DNA of 64,000 nt from Terriglobia bacterium (GTDB lineage: Bacteria; Acidobacteriota; Terriglobia; Bryobacterales; Bryobacteraceae), in assembly GCA_021324615.1 (NCBI GenBank), contig JAJPIT010000016.1:28078-92077 (forward strand). Direction: 5' to 3'. The notes under the pieces are model-generated. The model saw only the letters and a list, made by a program, of their open reading frames with translations. It did not search any database and was not told where the DNA came from. This document shows, one piece after another, positions 18,868-27,228 of this stretch. How positions within the stretch are numbered: the first letter of the stretch is position 1; each line of letters starts with the position of its first letter. The position numbers and the translations under genes were made by a program.

Positions 18868-19191
18868 CTAGGCGCAACTCGCCAATTGCAGTTGGCAGCC
18901 CTCCGCGGGGCGGGCCAACTGCCGTTCCAGCCGCTCAATGCTGCGCTCCAAATCGCGGACCCGCCGGCGCAGTCCGTCGCGCTCTTCCGGGCCGATCCCG
19001 CCCAGCAGCGGAAGCAAACGGGCCGCTTCGAGATAAGCCCTTTGGGCCTTCGCCCAGGCCTCTGACGGTTCGGCGGCGGAACCGGCGGATGCACAAAGCG
19101 CGAAGCCGGAATCCAGCTTTCGGTTGAGCAGATTCACAATCTCCCGGTCGGTTTTCCGCCGGAGCTCATCGAATTTCGAGAGTCCTTCCAT
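18868..19191 (-). CDS. Hypothetical coiled-coil protein
   Basis: I do not recognise this 107-residue protein. The ATG at 19191 is chosen because AGGAG lies 12 nt upstream and the protein then begins with the helical segment MEGLSKFDELRRKTDREIV. The second half is a likely coiled coil (EERDGLRRRVRDLERSIERLERQL). There is a cysteine in the middle (GFALCASAGS) and two near the C-terminus. There is no signal peptide or membrane segment. The long helices suggest a dimeric cytoplasmic protein. It is convergent with katG and divergent from gcvT, with nothing obvious in the 139-bp upstream gap (19192-19330). Confidence 0.6.
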   Translation of the reverse strand: MEGLSKFDELRRKTDREIVNLLNRKLDSGFALCASAGSAAEPSEAWAKAQRAYLEAARLLPLLGGIGPEERDGLRRRVRDLERSIERLERQLARPAEGCQLQLASCA

Positions 19192-19330
19192 GCCAACGTG
19201 CGCTCCTGATTCATAAGACGCTCGAATGCGCGGGTTGGTTGGTGAATCTCCGATGAAAGAAATCCGCTTTGGCAAGCGCGGCCAGGCGCGGAGACGGGCG
19301 CTCGCATCACTATGTTAGTCTGAATCTTTC

Positions 19331-20431
19331 ATGCAACCCGCTCCGCTCAGGACCACTCCGCTTCACGCGATCCACCGGCGCATGGGCGCCAGAATGGTCG
19401 ATTTCGGCGGCTGGGAGATGCCGGTTCAATACTCCGGAATCGTCGAGGAGCACATGGCGGTGCGCCGGAGCGTTGGCGTGTTTGACGTCAGCCACATGGG
19501 CGAGATCGAAGTCCGCGGGCCGGAGGCGCTGAAGCTGGTGGATTACGTGGCGACCAATGCCGCCTCCAGACTGAAGATCGGCCAGGCGCATTATTCCGCG
19601 CTGCTTTACGAGCACGGCGGTTTCGTCGACGACATTCTGGTGCACCGCGTCGGCGAGGATCACTTCTTCCTGTGCGTCAACGCCTCCAACCAGGAGAAGG
19701 ATTACGAGCACATCGCCGCGCACAATAAATTCGACTGCACCGTGGAAAACGCCGGCTCCCGCTATGCGCAGATCGCAATTCAGGGGCCGCGCGCGCTCGA
19801 AACTCTGCAAAAACTCACGGCGATCGAACTTGCGCCGATCAAGTATTACTGGTTCACCGACGGCGAGGTTTGCGGAGCGAAGGCCCGCATCGCGCGCACC
19901 GGCTACACCGGCGAAGACGGGTTCGAGATTTATGTTGATCCGGGCGAATCGCCGCGGATCTGGGATGAAATTCTCTCGGCGGGCGCCGAATTCGGCATCA
20001 AGCCATGCGGCCTGGGAGCGCGTAACACGCTGCGCCTGGAAGCAAAAATGGCGCTGTACGGCCATGAGATTACGGCTTCGATCACGCCGTGGGAAGCCGA
20101 TCTGGCCTGGATTGTGAAGCTCGACAAGGGCGATTTTATCGGCCGCCAGGCGCTGGTCAAGCAAAAAGAGCAGGGCATCACGCGCAAGCTGGTGGGATTC
20201 GAGATGCGTGGCCGGGGAATCGGCCGCGATGGATACGAGGTCTATGTGAACGGGTCGCCGGCGGGCTGGGTGACCAGCGGAGGACCGGCGCCGTATTTAA
20301 ACAAAAACATCGGTTTGTGTTATTTGCCGCTGAGCCAGGCCGAGCCGGGCCGCGCGATGGAAGTGATGATCCGCAATCAGCCGGTGGCGGCGGTCACGGT
20401 TCCCACACCTTTCTACAAACGAGCGAAATAA
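19331..20431 (+). CDS. gcvT: Glycine cleavage system T protein (aminomethyltransferase)
   Basis: GcvT releases ammonia from the aminomethyl-lipoyl H protein and passes the one-carbon unit to tetrahydrofolate. The 366-residue length is typical. Motifs are RMVDFGGWEMPVQYSGIVEEH at the N-terminus, VSHMGEIEVRG, the folate-site region RTGYTGEDGFEIY, and C-terminal VTSGGPAPYLNKNIG. It is followed by gcvH after 1 bp. The decarboxylase gcvP is not nearby, so the four-protein system is split in this genome. No glycine riboswitch fits in the short leader. Confidence 0.97.
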   Translation: MQPAPLRTTPLHAIHRRMGARMVDFGGWEMPVQYSGIVEEHMAVRRSVGVFDVSHMGEIEVRGPEALKLVDYVATNAASRLKIGQAHYSALLYEHGGFVDDILVHRVGEDHFFLCVNASNQEKDYEHIAAHNKFDCTVENAGSRYAQIAIQGPRALETLQKLTAIELAPIKYYWFTDGEVCGAKARIARTGYTGEDGFEIYVDPGESPRIWDEILSAGAEFGIKPCGLGARNTLRLEAKMALYGHEITASITPWEADLAWIVKLDKGDFIGRQALVKQKEQGITRKLVGFEMRGRGIGRDGYEVYVNGSPAGWVTSGGPAPYLNKNIGLCYLPLSQAEPGRAMEVMIRNQPVAAVTVPTPFYKRAK

Positions 20432-20432
20432 A

Positions 20433-20816
20433 ATGTACCCACAGAATTTCCGCTACACCAAAGAGCACGAATGGGTGAACGTTGAAGGCGAAACGGGCAC
20501 CATCGGCATCACGCATCATGCCCAAAAAGAGCTCGGCGATATCGTTTACGTGGATCTGCCGAAGGTCGGGACGATGGCCGAAAAAGGAAAGGCGATCGGT
20601 TCGGTGGAATCGGTGAAGGCGGTCAGCGACATCTATTCGCCGGTCTCGGGCGAAGTGGTGGCGGTGAATGAGCTGCTGTCGGCGTCGCCCGAAAAACTCA
20701 ATGAGGACCCGCACGGGGCGGCGTGGCTGGTCAAGATCAAGCTGGCCGCGCCCGCCGATCTGGCCGATCTGATGAGCGCGGCGGACTATCAGCGGTACGC
20801 CGGGGAAGAACAGTAG
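20433..20816 (+). CDS. gcvH: Glycine cleavage system H protein (lipoyl carrier)
   Basis: A 127-residue lipoyl-domain protein that shuttles the aminomethyl group from GcvP to GcvT. The lipoylated lysine is in SVESVKAVSDIYSPVSGEV, and YTKEHEWV at the N-terminus is a family hallmark. It starts one base after the gcvT stop codon and is the last gene of the pair. A strong hairpin lies 57 bp after its stop. Confidence 0.97.
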   Translation: MYPQNFRYTKEHEWVNVEGETGTIGITHHAQKELGDIVYVDLPKVGTMAEKGKAIGSVESVKAVSDIYSPVSGEVVAVNELLSASPEKLNEDPHGAAWLVKIKLAAPADLADLMSAADYQRYAGEEQ

Positions 20817-20872
20817 CCGCGGGCGCGCATCCGGACACCGGAGGGCTGGATGCCGCGCTTGGCCGGCCCGCT

Positions 20873-20899
20873 CCGGGCGGTTTGCTTTAAACCGCCCGG
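20873..20899 (+). terminator. Strong hairpin downstream of gcvTH
   Basis: CCGGGCGGTTT and AAACCGCCCGG form a perfect 11-bp stem around a 5-nt loop (GCTTT). No T-run follows (AATCCAG), so termination may need Rho, but position and strength suit the 3' end of gcvT-gcvH. The rest of the 20817-21037 gap is AT-rich around 20925-20960 and probably holds the promoter of the next gene; I could not define hexamers. Confidence 0.5.
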
Positions 20900-21037
20900 G
20901 AATCCAGAAAACAGAACCCCGCCTTCTTAATTTAGAAGATTAAAATTCTTCACCAAACAAGCAAAAATCGAATCCCAACCGGGCGCTGGCGCGTCTGCTG
21001 TTATAGAACTCGCAGTTACTGAATTTTGGTGGAGATT

Positions 21038-21616
21038 ATGACAACACGAAAGTATCTTGTGTTAACGCTACTTGTTTCCGGGGCGGCCGCGATGGCCCAG
21101 GAGACCGCGGTGCCGAAGGCAGAAGTGGGTTTGAATTATTCATTCAACCGCATCAATCCGAACGGAGGTCTTTCGGCATATAGCGCCAACGGCGGCTTTG
21201 CCGATTTGGAGTATAATGTCACCAGAAACTTGGGAATTGTTGCCGATCTTGGTTCGAATTATGTCGGAACCGCGAACGGAATTTCTGTAAAGGATACGAC
21301 ATTTGAGTATCTTTTCGGGCCTCGCTACAACATTCGCCAGGGCCGGTGGAATCCCTACCTCCAGGCGCTATTCGGAGGGGAAAGGTTCTCCAACGGCTTC
21401 GCGCCCGGCTCTCCGCTGAGCTATACCGGCGCCGCGCAGACCAACTTCGCCATGGCCCTGGGCGGCGGAGTCGACTTTGCGGTCAACCACGTTCTGTCGA
21501 TCCGGCCGGTTGAAGTCGACTATATGCCGGTGCAGATCCCGCGCGGAAGTCTGCGCTACGACCAGAACGATTTTCGCTACGCCGCCGGCGTTGTTCTCCG
21601 CCTGGGCGCCAAGTAA
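21038..21616 (+). CDS. Outer membrane beta-barrel protein (OmpA-like barrel)
   Basis: A 192-residue protein beginning at the ATG at 21038, which has GGTGGAG 6 nt upstream. The signal peptide (MTTRKYLVLTLLVSGAAAMAQ) is followed by a predicted eight-stranded barrel with alternating aromatic strands (EVGLNYSFNRINPNG, NLGIVADLGSNYVG, FEYLFGPRYNIRQGRW, ALGGGVDFAVNHVLSIR). It ends DFRYAAGVVLRLGAK. It is a surface barrel of unknown partner, similar in plan to the protein at 37423-38073. Amidase genes follow on the same strand after a terminator-like hairpin. Confidence 0.85.
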   Translation: MTTRKYLVLTLLVSGAAAMAQETAVPKAEVGLNYSFNRINPNGGLSAYSANGGFADLEYNVTRNLGIVADLGSNYVGTANGISVKDTTFEYLFGPRYNIRQGRWNPYLQALFGGERFSNGFAPGSPLSYTGAAQTNFAMALGGGVDFAVNHVLSIRPVEVDYMPVQIPRGSLRYDQNDFRYAAGVVLRLGAK

Positions 21617-21662
21617 CACCCGCCCGTGTGGTGGTGACGGAAAAGGGCGTGGCTGGATAGCG

Positions 21663-21689
21663 GCGTCCGCTGGGGTTGCCAGCGGGCGC
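21663..21689 (+). terminator. Terminator-like hairpin after the barrel gene
   Basis: An 11-bp stem with one T-G wobble (core CCGCTGG/CCAGCGG) closes the loop GGTTG 46 bp after the barrel stop. The following TGCTTTCGCC is only weakly T-rich. It separates the barrel gene from the amidase pair. Confidence 0.45.
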
Positions 21690-21751
21690 TGCTTTCGCCT
21701 TGCCGAGGTAATCATTGAACCCGCAGGCCGGCGCCGGATGCACTCCGGCAG

Positions 21752-23356
21752 GTGTTTGACACAGCGCCGGCGTCCGCGGTAAAAACATTCTTGCGACCGC
21801 CTACGTCTTCTGGCGCGCTCACGCGCCGCGAACTTTTCGCCGCCGGCGCCGCTGCGGCGACGCGACTTGCCATGGCCGACACTTCCCCCGATGTGTCCAC
21901 CCTGACCCTGAAGCAAGCCTCCGGCGAGGTTCGGGCCAAACGCGTCTCGCCCGTTGAGCTGACGCGGCAATGCCTGGAGCGCATCGCGCTGTTTAATCCG
22001 AAGATCAACGCCTGGATCACGGTGATGCGGGAAAAGGCGCTCGAGCAGGCCCGCGTGCTGGAGCAGGAACAGCTCGCCGGGCGCCTGCGGGGCCCGCTGC
22101 ACGGCATCCCGGTCGGCATCAAGGATTCGATCGATGTCGCCGCGGTGCGCACCACGGCTGCCAGCGCCGTTTACGAATACCGCTTCGCCTCCGAGGACGC
22201 CGAAGTGGTGCGGCGTCTGCGCGCGGCGGGCGCGGTGCTCGTCGGTAAATGCAACATGCATGAGTTCGACGCCGGAGCGAGTTCCGCGGTCAGCTATTGG
22301 GGCCCGGTGCGCAACCCCTGGAATCTGGAGCGCGTGGCGGGCGGGCCTTCCGGCGGATCGGCCGCCGCCGTGGCGATGGCCAACTGTTTCGCTGCGCTGG
22401 GGACCGATACCGCCGGCGGCATCCGCATTCCCGCCGCTTACTGCGGCGTGGTGGGCCTGAAGCCGACGTTCGGACGGGTTAGCATGCGCGGAATCGTGCC
22501 GATGGCCTGGTCGCTCGATCACTGCGGCCCGCTGGCGCGAACCGTGGAGGACGCCGCGCTGGTTCTTCAGGCGATCGCGGGTTACGATTATCAGGATATC
22601 GACAGCGCGGACCGCGCCGTGCCCGACTACCCCGCGGCCATTGGCGCGCCGGTGGCGCAGTTCCGCCTGGGCGTGCCGGTCGAGTTTTTCGATCATCTGG
22701 ACGAGGACATCGCCCAAGCGATGGACGCCGCGCTGGAGGTGCTCCAGAAATTGACGAAAGGGACCCATGAAGTTGGCCTGCCGCCGCTGCTGCACGCGCA
22801 GGTGAACGCGGAAATTATCGCCGCGCACGAGAATGTCCGCGGCGTCAACGGCGGCGTTTTCGAACCGAGCACCGCCCGCGCTTTCTCCGCCTCGCCCGAT
22901 TCGGCGCGGGCGGTGGATTACATTCGCGGCTGGCGGAATCTGGAGCTGGTGCGGCGCACCGTGGATGAGAGTGTATTCCGGAAACAGAACGTGGATCTGC
23001 TGATCGCTCCGGCCGCGCGCCACATGCCGCCGTCGATCGAGATGGATCTGGTCCCCGCCCCGGCGCCCGGGGGCGGGCGCGGGAATGCGGCGCCGCGAAA
23101 GCCCGATCTGGAGTCGGCGACGCGCGCTTTCAACGGCTACGGCCTGCCGGTGATCACCGTTCCGTGCGGATTTTCAAAGGACGGCCTGCCGATCGGGATG
23201 CAGATCGCCGGCCCGCACTTTGCGGAAACGCAAGTTCTGGCGCTCGCGCATGCTTATCAACAGGCGACCGAGTGGCATCTGCGGCGCCCGCCGCTGGCCC
23301 CCGATACGAAGGTTCCTGTTCTATCCAAGGCCGCCGCCGAGCAGACGGGAAGCTAG
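21752..23356 (+). CDS. Amidase-signature family protein lacking both catalytic serines (probable pseudo-amidase), Tat-exported
   Basis: A 534-residue paralogue of the next gene. The GTG start gives a twin-arginine signal (ALTRRELFAAGAAAATR). The amidase-signature fold is well conserved, but of the Lys-Ser-Ser triad only Lys124 (VGIKDSID) remains. The cis-Ser position is Pro199 (GGPSGGS instead of GGSSGGS), and the nucleophile position is Gly223 (TDTAGGIR instead of TDTGGSIR). The spacing (75 and 24 residues) equals that of the intact paralogue, so the alignment is secure. Ordinary amide hydrolysis by the known mechanism is therefore unlikely. It may bind a substrate or pair with the active paralogue. 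The reading frame is intact, so it is not a decaying pseudogene. Confidence 0.88.
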   Translation: MFDTAPASAVKTFLRPPTSSGALTRRELFAAGAAAATRLAMADTSPDVSTLTLKQASGEVRAKRVSPVELTRQCLERIALFNPKINAWITVMREKALEQARVLEQEQLAGRLRGPLHGIPVGIKDSIDVAAVRTTAASAVYEYRFASEDAEVVRRLRAAGAVLVGKCNMHEFDAGASSAVSYWGPVRNPWNLERVAGGPSGGSAAAVAMANCFAALGTDTAGGIRIPAAYCGVVGLKPTFGRVSMRGIVPMAWSLDHCGPLARTVEDAALVLQAIAGYDYQDIDSADRAVPDYPAAIGAPVAQFRLGVPVEFFDHLDEDIAQAMDAALEVLQKLTKGTHEVGLPPLLHAQVNAEIIAAHENVRGVNGGVFEPSTARAFSASPDSARAVDYIRGWRNLELVRRTVDESVFRKQNVDLLIAPAARHMPPSIEMDLVPAPAPGGGRGNAAPRKPDLESATRAFNGYGLPVITVPCGFSKDGLPIGMQIAGPHFAETQVLALAHAYQQATEWHLRRPPLAPDTKVPVLSKAAAEQTGS

Positions 23357-24889
23357 ATGGAAACGACCCGCCGCGATTTTCTCGCCCTCACCGCCGCCGC
23401 GGGCATGCTGGCCGCCGCCCCGCACGACGATCTCGCCGCGATGACGCTGAAGCAAGCCTCCCAAGCGATCCGCTCGCGCAAAGTCTCTCCGGTCGAACTC
23501 ACTGAAGCCTGCCTGGAACGGATCGCGGCCTATAATCCCAAGATCAATGCCTGGATCACGGTGATGCGCGAGCAGGCGATGGAACAGGCGCGCGCGCTCG
23601 AAAAGGAGCAGGTTGCCGGGCGCTTTCGCGGCCCTCTGCACGGCATCCCGATCGGGCTCAAGGACAACATCGACTGCGCCGGCGTGCGCACCACCGCGGG
23701 CAGCCGTACGCTGGCCGGCAACGTCGCCTCCGAGGACGCTGAGGTCACCCGCCGGCTCAAAGCGGCGGGCGCGGTGATTGTGGGCAAGTGCAACATGCAC
23801 ATCTTCGCCGCAGGGGCGACGTCGGCGGTTAGCTACTTCGGGCCGGTGCGCAATCCCTGGAATCTGGAGCTCATCGCCGGCGGATCGAGCGGCGGATCGG
23901 CCGCCGCCGTCGCAATGGACAATTGCTACGCGGCGCTCGGCACCGATACAGGCGGATCGATCCGCACGCCCTCGGCCATGTGCGGCGTCACCGGATTCAA
24001 GCCGACCTACGGGCGCGTCAGCATTCGCGGAATCGTGCCGCTCACCTGGTCGCTGGATCACTGCGGCCCGATTGCGCGAACTGTGGAAGACACGGCGGCG
24101 GTCCTGCAAGTGCTCGCGGGATACGATCCTCTGGACGTTCAGAGCATCGATTATCCCGTGCCCGATTATTCGCAGGGCATCGGCGCTCCGGTGGCGCAGT
24201 TCCGCCTCGGCATCCCGCCGCAGTTTTATGACGGCCTGGAGGAGCCGGTGGCGCGCGCGATGGACGAGGCCATGACGCTGCTTAAGAAGATGACCCGGGG
24301 AGCGCGCGAGGTGGAGCTGCCGTCGATCCTCGACACCGGCGCGGGGAGCGAAGGCGCCGTTTTCCGCCAGATGCTCGGCGGCGAGTTCGTGGTCGGCGAA
24401 GAGGCATCAACTCCGCCGCCGGGCGCCGGAGCCGGCGGACCTCCGGCCGGGCGCGCCGTCGATTACATCCGCCAGTGGCGCAACCTGCGCCTGGTGCGCC
24501 GCATCGTCGGTGAGGAAGTTTTCAAAAAACAGAACGTCGATTTTCTGATCACGCCCACCATTCGTGAGCTTCCCTGGCCGATTGAAGAGGAACTCGACCG
24601 GCTGGCCAACGCGCATCCGCGCAACCCGAAGCCGGGAAACACGCGCTCGCTTGACGATTATGGCCTGCCCACGATCACGGTGCCGTGCGGAATTTCGAGC
24701 AGCGGGTTGCCGATCGGATTGCAGATCAGCGGGCCGCCGCTGGGCGAGGTGAACGTCCTGGCGCTGGCCTACGCCTACCAAAGCGCGACGGACTGGCATA
24801 CACGCAAACCGCCGCTCAAGCCGGACGCGAAGGTCCCCGTGCTGTCGAAAACCGCCGCCAGCCAGACCGGAGAATCCGTCACTCGCTAG
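23357..24889 (+). CDS. Amidase-signature family enzyme, Tat-exported
   Basis: A 510-residue amidase that hydrolyses an amide bond in an unidentified exported substrate. The N-terminal Tat signal is METTRRDFLALTAAAGML. The triad is intact: Lys102 (IGLKDNID), cis-Ser177 (GGSSGGS) and nucleophile Ser201 (TDTGGSIR). Its ATG follows the stop of the preceding paralogue with no gap, so both proteins are made from one message, probably in similar amounts. The 3' end overlaps the convergent APC permease by 11 bp. The family is broad, and the glutaminyl-tRNA amidotransferase role is excluded by the export signal. Confidence 0.93.
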   Translation: METTRRDFLALTAAAGMLAAAPHDDLAAMTLKQASQAIRSRKVSPVELTEACLERIAAYNPKINAWITVMREQAMEQARALEKEQVAGRFRGPLHGIPIGLKDNIDCAGVRTTAGSRTLAGNVASEDAEVTRRLKAAGAVIVGKCNMHIFAAGATSAVSYFGPVRNPWNLELIAGGSSGGSAAAVAMDNCYAALGTDTGGSIRTPSAMCGVTGFKPTYGRVSIRGIVPLTWSLDHCGPIARTVEDTAAVLQVLAGYDPLDVQSIDYPVPDYSQGIGAPVAQFRLGIPPQFYDGLEEPVARAMDEAMTLLKKMTRGAREVELPSILDTGAGSEGAVFRQMLGGEFVVGEEASTPPPGAGAGGPPAGRAVDYIRQWRNLRLVRRIVGEEVFKKQNVDFLITPTIRELPWPIEEELDRLANAHPRNPKPGNTRSLDDYGLPTITVPCGISSSGLPIGLQISGPPLGEVNVLALAYAYQSATDWHTRKPPLKPDAKVPVLSKTAASQTGESVTR

Positions 24890-26156
24890 AGGGGAGCGGT
24901 TTCGGCCTGCGCGACGCGACAAGGTAATAAACCGGAAGGCCCGCCGCCACCAGCAGCAACCCGACCGCCGACTCGCGCGGATCGGCCACCAGTTGATTGA
25001 CCACCACCACCGCGCATCCGGCCAGGAACAGCAGCGGCGCGGCCGCCACCTGCTTCCGCAGGCGCATCAGGCCGATGGCCATCAGCGCGAAGAACAGAAA
25101 CTCGGTGTAGACGACGCGCGTAAACAAGGTCCGGTACGTGCCGGTGGCGACCAGCGCGCAAGCCCACACGCCCTGCGCCGCGATGGCGGTGTGCGGCGTC
25201 CGGAACCGCGGATGGGTCTGGCCGAGCACCCGCCATGCGTATCCATCCCGGGCCAGCGCATAATAGACGCGCGGCCCGGCGAGCACGGTCCCGCTCAATC
25301 CGCCGAACGCGGAAACGATCACCAGAATCGCGACCAGCTCCGCCGCGCGCGGTCCGGCCAGCACGTCCGCCGCGTCCGCCGCGATGTGCTGGGAATGGAG
25401 CACGGTGGAAAGCGGCAGCACGCGCAGATATGCCGCGTTCAGGGAAAGGTAGGAGACCGTCACGATGGCCATTCCGATGAGCAGCGCCCGCGGAATTGTT
25501 TTTTCGGCGTGATGCGTCTCTCCTGCTGTGTACGTCACCTGATGCCATCCGCCGAAGGCGAACAGGCCCGCGCTGATGCCGAGCAGAAACTCGCGCGCGC
25601 CCCGCGGGGCGCCAGGGCTTATTCCCGCTTCCGGCCGCGGACCCGCAAGCACGGCGGCCGCCACCAGGATCGCCGCAATCGCCGCCACTTTCGCCATGGT
25701 GAACGCCGTCTGCACGCTGCTGCCGGCACGCACGCCGGCGTAATTGACCGCCGAAAGCAGCACAATGCAGCCGATCGCCACCACCCTGATCCCGGCGTCG
25801 TTCAGCGGCGCCAGAACCGCGACGTACCGCGCCAGCACCACCGCGATGGCCGCGATGATTCCGGACTGCGCGCTCCAAAACATCGCCCACACCCACAGGA
25901 ATCCCACCGCGGGAGAGACCGTCTCTTTCAGATAAATGTAGACGCCGCCGGTTTGGGGAAACGCCGCGGCAAGCGAGGCGGCGACCATCGCTCCGGCGAT
26001 CGAAACAATGCCCGCGGCGGTCCACACCCCGAACATCGCGCCGATGCTCGAAACATGCCGGCTGACTTCGGAGGGCTGGACGAAAATCGACGCGCCGATG
26101 ATGATCCCCACCACCATCGCCGTGGCTCGCACCAAACCCATGGACCGGCGAAGCAA
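24879..26156 (-). CDS. APC superfamily amino acid permease
   Basis: A 425-residue transporter with about 12 hydrophobic helices. The family hallmark in helix 1 reads AMVVGIIIGASIFVQPSEV, and helix 6 contains AGLFAFGGWHQVTYTAGE. It resembles LAT-like branches of the APC family that exchange or import amino acids or related amines. The TTG at 26156 is annotated as start; an ATG at 26141 (MGLVRATAMVV) is an alternative. It lies 9 bp after the enoyl-CoA hydratase gene and is the last gene of the AtuA operon, so its substrate may feed that catabolic route. Confidence 0.9.
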   Translation of the reverse strand: MLRRSMGLVRATAMVVGIIIGASIFVQPSEVSRHVSSIGAMFGVWTAAGIVSIAGAMVAASLAAAFPQTGGVYIYLKETVSPAVGFLWVWAMFWSAQSGIIAAIAVVLARYVAVLAPLNDAGIRVVAIGCIVLLSAVNYAGVRAGSSVQTAFTMAKVAAIAAILVAAAVLAGPRPEAGISPGAPRGAREFLLGISAGLFAFGGWHQVTYTAGETHHAEKTIPRALLIGMAIVTVSYLSLNAAYLRVLPLSTVLHSQHIAADAADVLAGPRAAELVAILVIVSAFGGLSGTVLAGPRVYYALARDGYAWRVLGQTHPRFRTPHTAIAAQGVWACALVATGTYRTLFTRVVYTEFLFFALMAIGLMRLRKQVAAAPLLFLAGCAVVVVNQLVADPRESAVGLLLVAAGLPVYYLVASRRPKPLPSSE

Positions 26157-26165
26157 GAATTCAGT

Positions 26166-26918
26166 TTACGACTTCTTCACGAAGCGCTCGATGCCGCGCC
26201 GCGCGTCCTCGGTCATGCGCGCGAGGGCGTTGGTCTGCACCCCCGCCTCCAGCGCCGCCTCAAAGCTCATTCCATCCATGTGATACAGCAGATTCTTGCC
26301 CAGGCTCACCGCCGACGCCGATTTCGCGGCCAGCGCCTGGACGTAATCCTCCACGCCGCGCTCGAACTCGCCATCGGGGAACACGCGGTTGATCAGCCCG
26401 TCGGCGCGCGCCCGTTCTGCGCCGATCACTTCCCCGCTGGCGATCAGCTCGAAGGCGCGCTTTTCCCCCACCGACCGCCGCAGAATCGCCATCACCATCG
26501 CCGGAACGAATCCGATCTTCACTTCCGGATAACCGAACTGGGCCGATTCCGCGGCGAGCACCACATCGCAGGCGGTGGCCAGGCCGCAGCCGCCGGCCAG
26601 CGCGCGGCCCCGGACCGCCGCCACAATGGGCCGCCGATGGTGCCGCATGGCCAGAAAGACCTCGGCCAGTTGCCGGGCCGTGGCCAGGTGCTCCAGCACT
26701 CCCGCGTCCGCGTTCTGTTCAAAGCCGCTCAGGTCCGCGCCGGAACAAAAATCCGGACCCGCGCCGCCGAGCAATACCACGCGAACCGTTTCCTCCCGCT
26801 CCGCCGCCGCCAGCGCCTCGCCCAGCGCCGCGATCAGGGCCGCGTTCAGCGCGTTGCGCTTCTCCGGCCGGTTCAGCGTGATCCGGGCCACGCCCGCCGC
26901 GACGCGCAGATCAATCAA
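26166..26918 (-). CDS. Enoyl-CoA hydratase/isomerase family protein
   Basis: A 250-residue crotonase-fold enzyme. The N-terminus is ARITLNRPEKRNALN, the oxyanion-hole segments are GPDFCSGADLSGF and VRGRALAGGCGLATACD, and EIKIGF-like sequence appears as PEVKIGFVPAM. The TTG start at 26918 has GGAG 10 nt upstream and overlaps the previous gene by 8 bp. With an AtuA homologue upstream it may hydrate a branched or isohexenyl-glutaconyl-type CoA ester, as in terpene or leucine degradation. That assignment is inference, since crotonases are too diverse to call by motif. Confidence 0.9.
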   Translation of the reverse strand: MIDLRVAAGVARITLNRPEKRNALNAALIAALGEALAAAEREETVRVVLLGGAGPDFCSGADLSGFEQNADAGVLEHLATARQLAEVFLAMRHHRRPIVAAVRGRALAGGCGLATACDVVLAAESAQFGYPEVKIGFVPAMVMAILRRSVGEKRAFELIASGEVIGAERARADGLINRVFPDGEFERGVEDYVQALAAKSASAVSLGKNLLYHMDGMSFEAALEAGVQTNALARMTEDARRGIERFVKKS

Positions 26919-27228
26919 CGTCGATCTCCATGCGGAGCAGCGCGCTCGAATACGTCTTGCCCTGCGGATCGGCTTTCAGCGCCAGCGTTCCCCCGCCGTC
27001 CAGGCTGCGATGGAGCAGAAAATTCAGCGCGCCCAGATTCGGGATTTCGAACCGCTCCACCTCGCCCAGGCAAACGCCTTCGAAGTGTTTTTTGACGCGC
27101 TCCGCCGTCACCTCGCGCACCAGGATCGGATAATATTCCGGCCGGCGCGCGATAATGCCGACGTTGGCGGTATCGCCTTTATCGCCCGAGCGCGCGTGCG
27201 CCAGCTCGATCAATTTTCGCTTGGCCAA
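26911..27228 (-). CDS. AtuA C-terminal-like (ferredoxin-fold) small protein
   Basis: A 105-residue protein starting [25 protein letters not shown] after a short lead-in. This matches the small C-terminal domain that is fused to the main DUF1446 domain in some AtuA proteins and encoded separately in others. The start is a TTG at 27228, chosen because GGAGG lies 7 nt upstream and the protein then begins [19 protein letters not shown]; there is no ATG or GTG nearby. It overlaps atuA by 19 bp and the hydratase by 8 bp. It probably forms a complex with the AtuA main subunit. Confidence 0.85.
   Translation of the reverse strand: MAKRKLIELAHARSGDKGDTANVGIIARRPEYYPILVREVTAERVKKHFEGVCLGEVERFEIPNLGALNFLLHRSLDGGGTLALKADPQGKTYSSALLRMEIDVD

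Noticed and set aside
19192..19330. Glycine riboswitch upstream of gcvT
   Set aside because: The gap is short, and I cannot find the paired aptamer core or a following expression platform.
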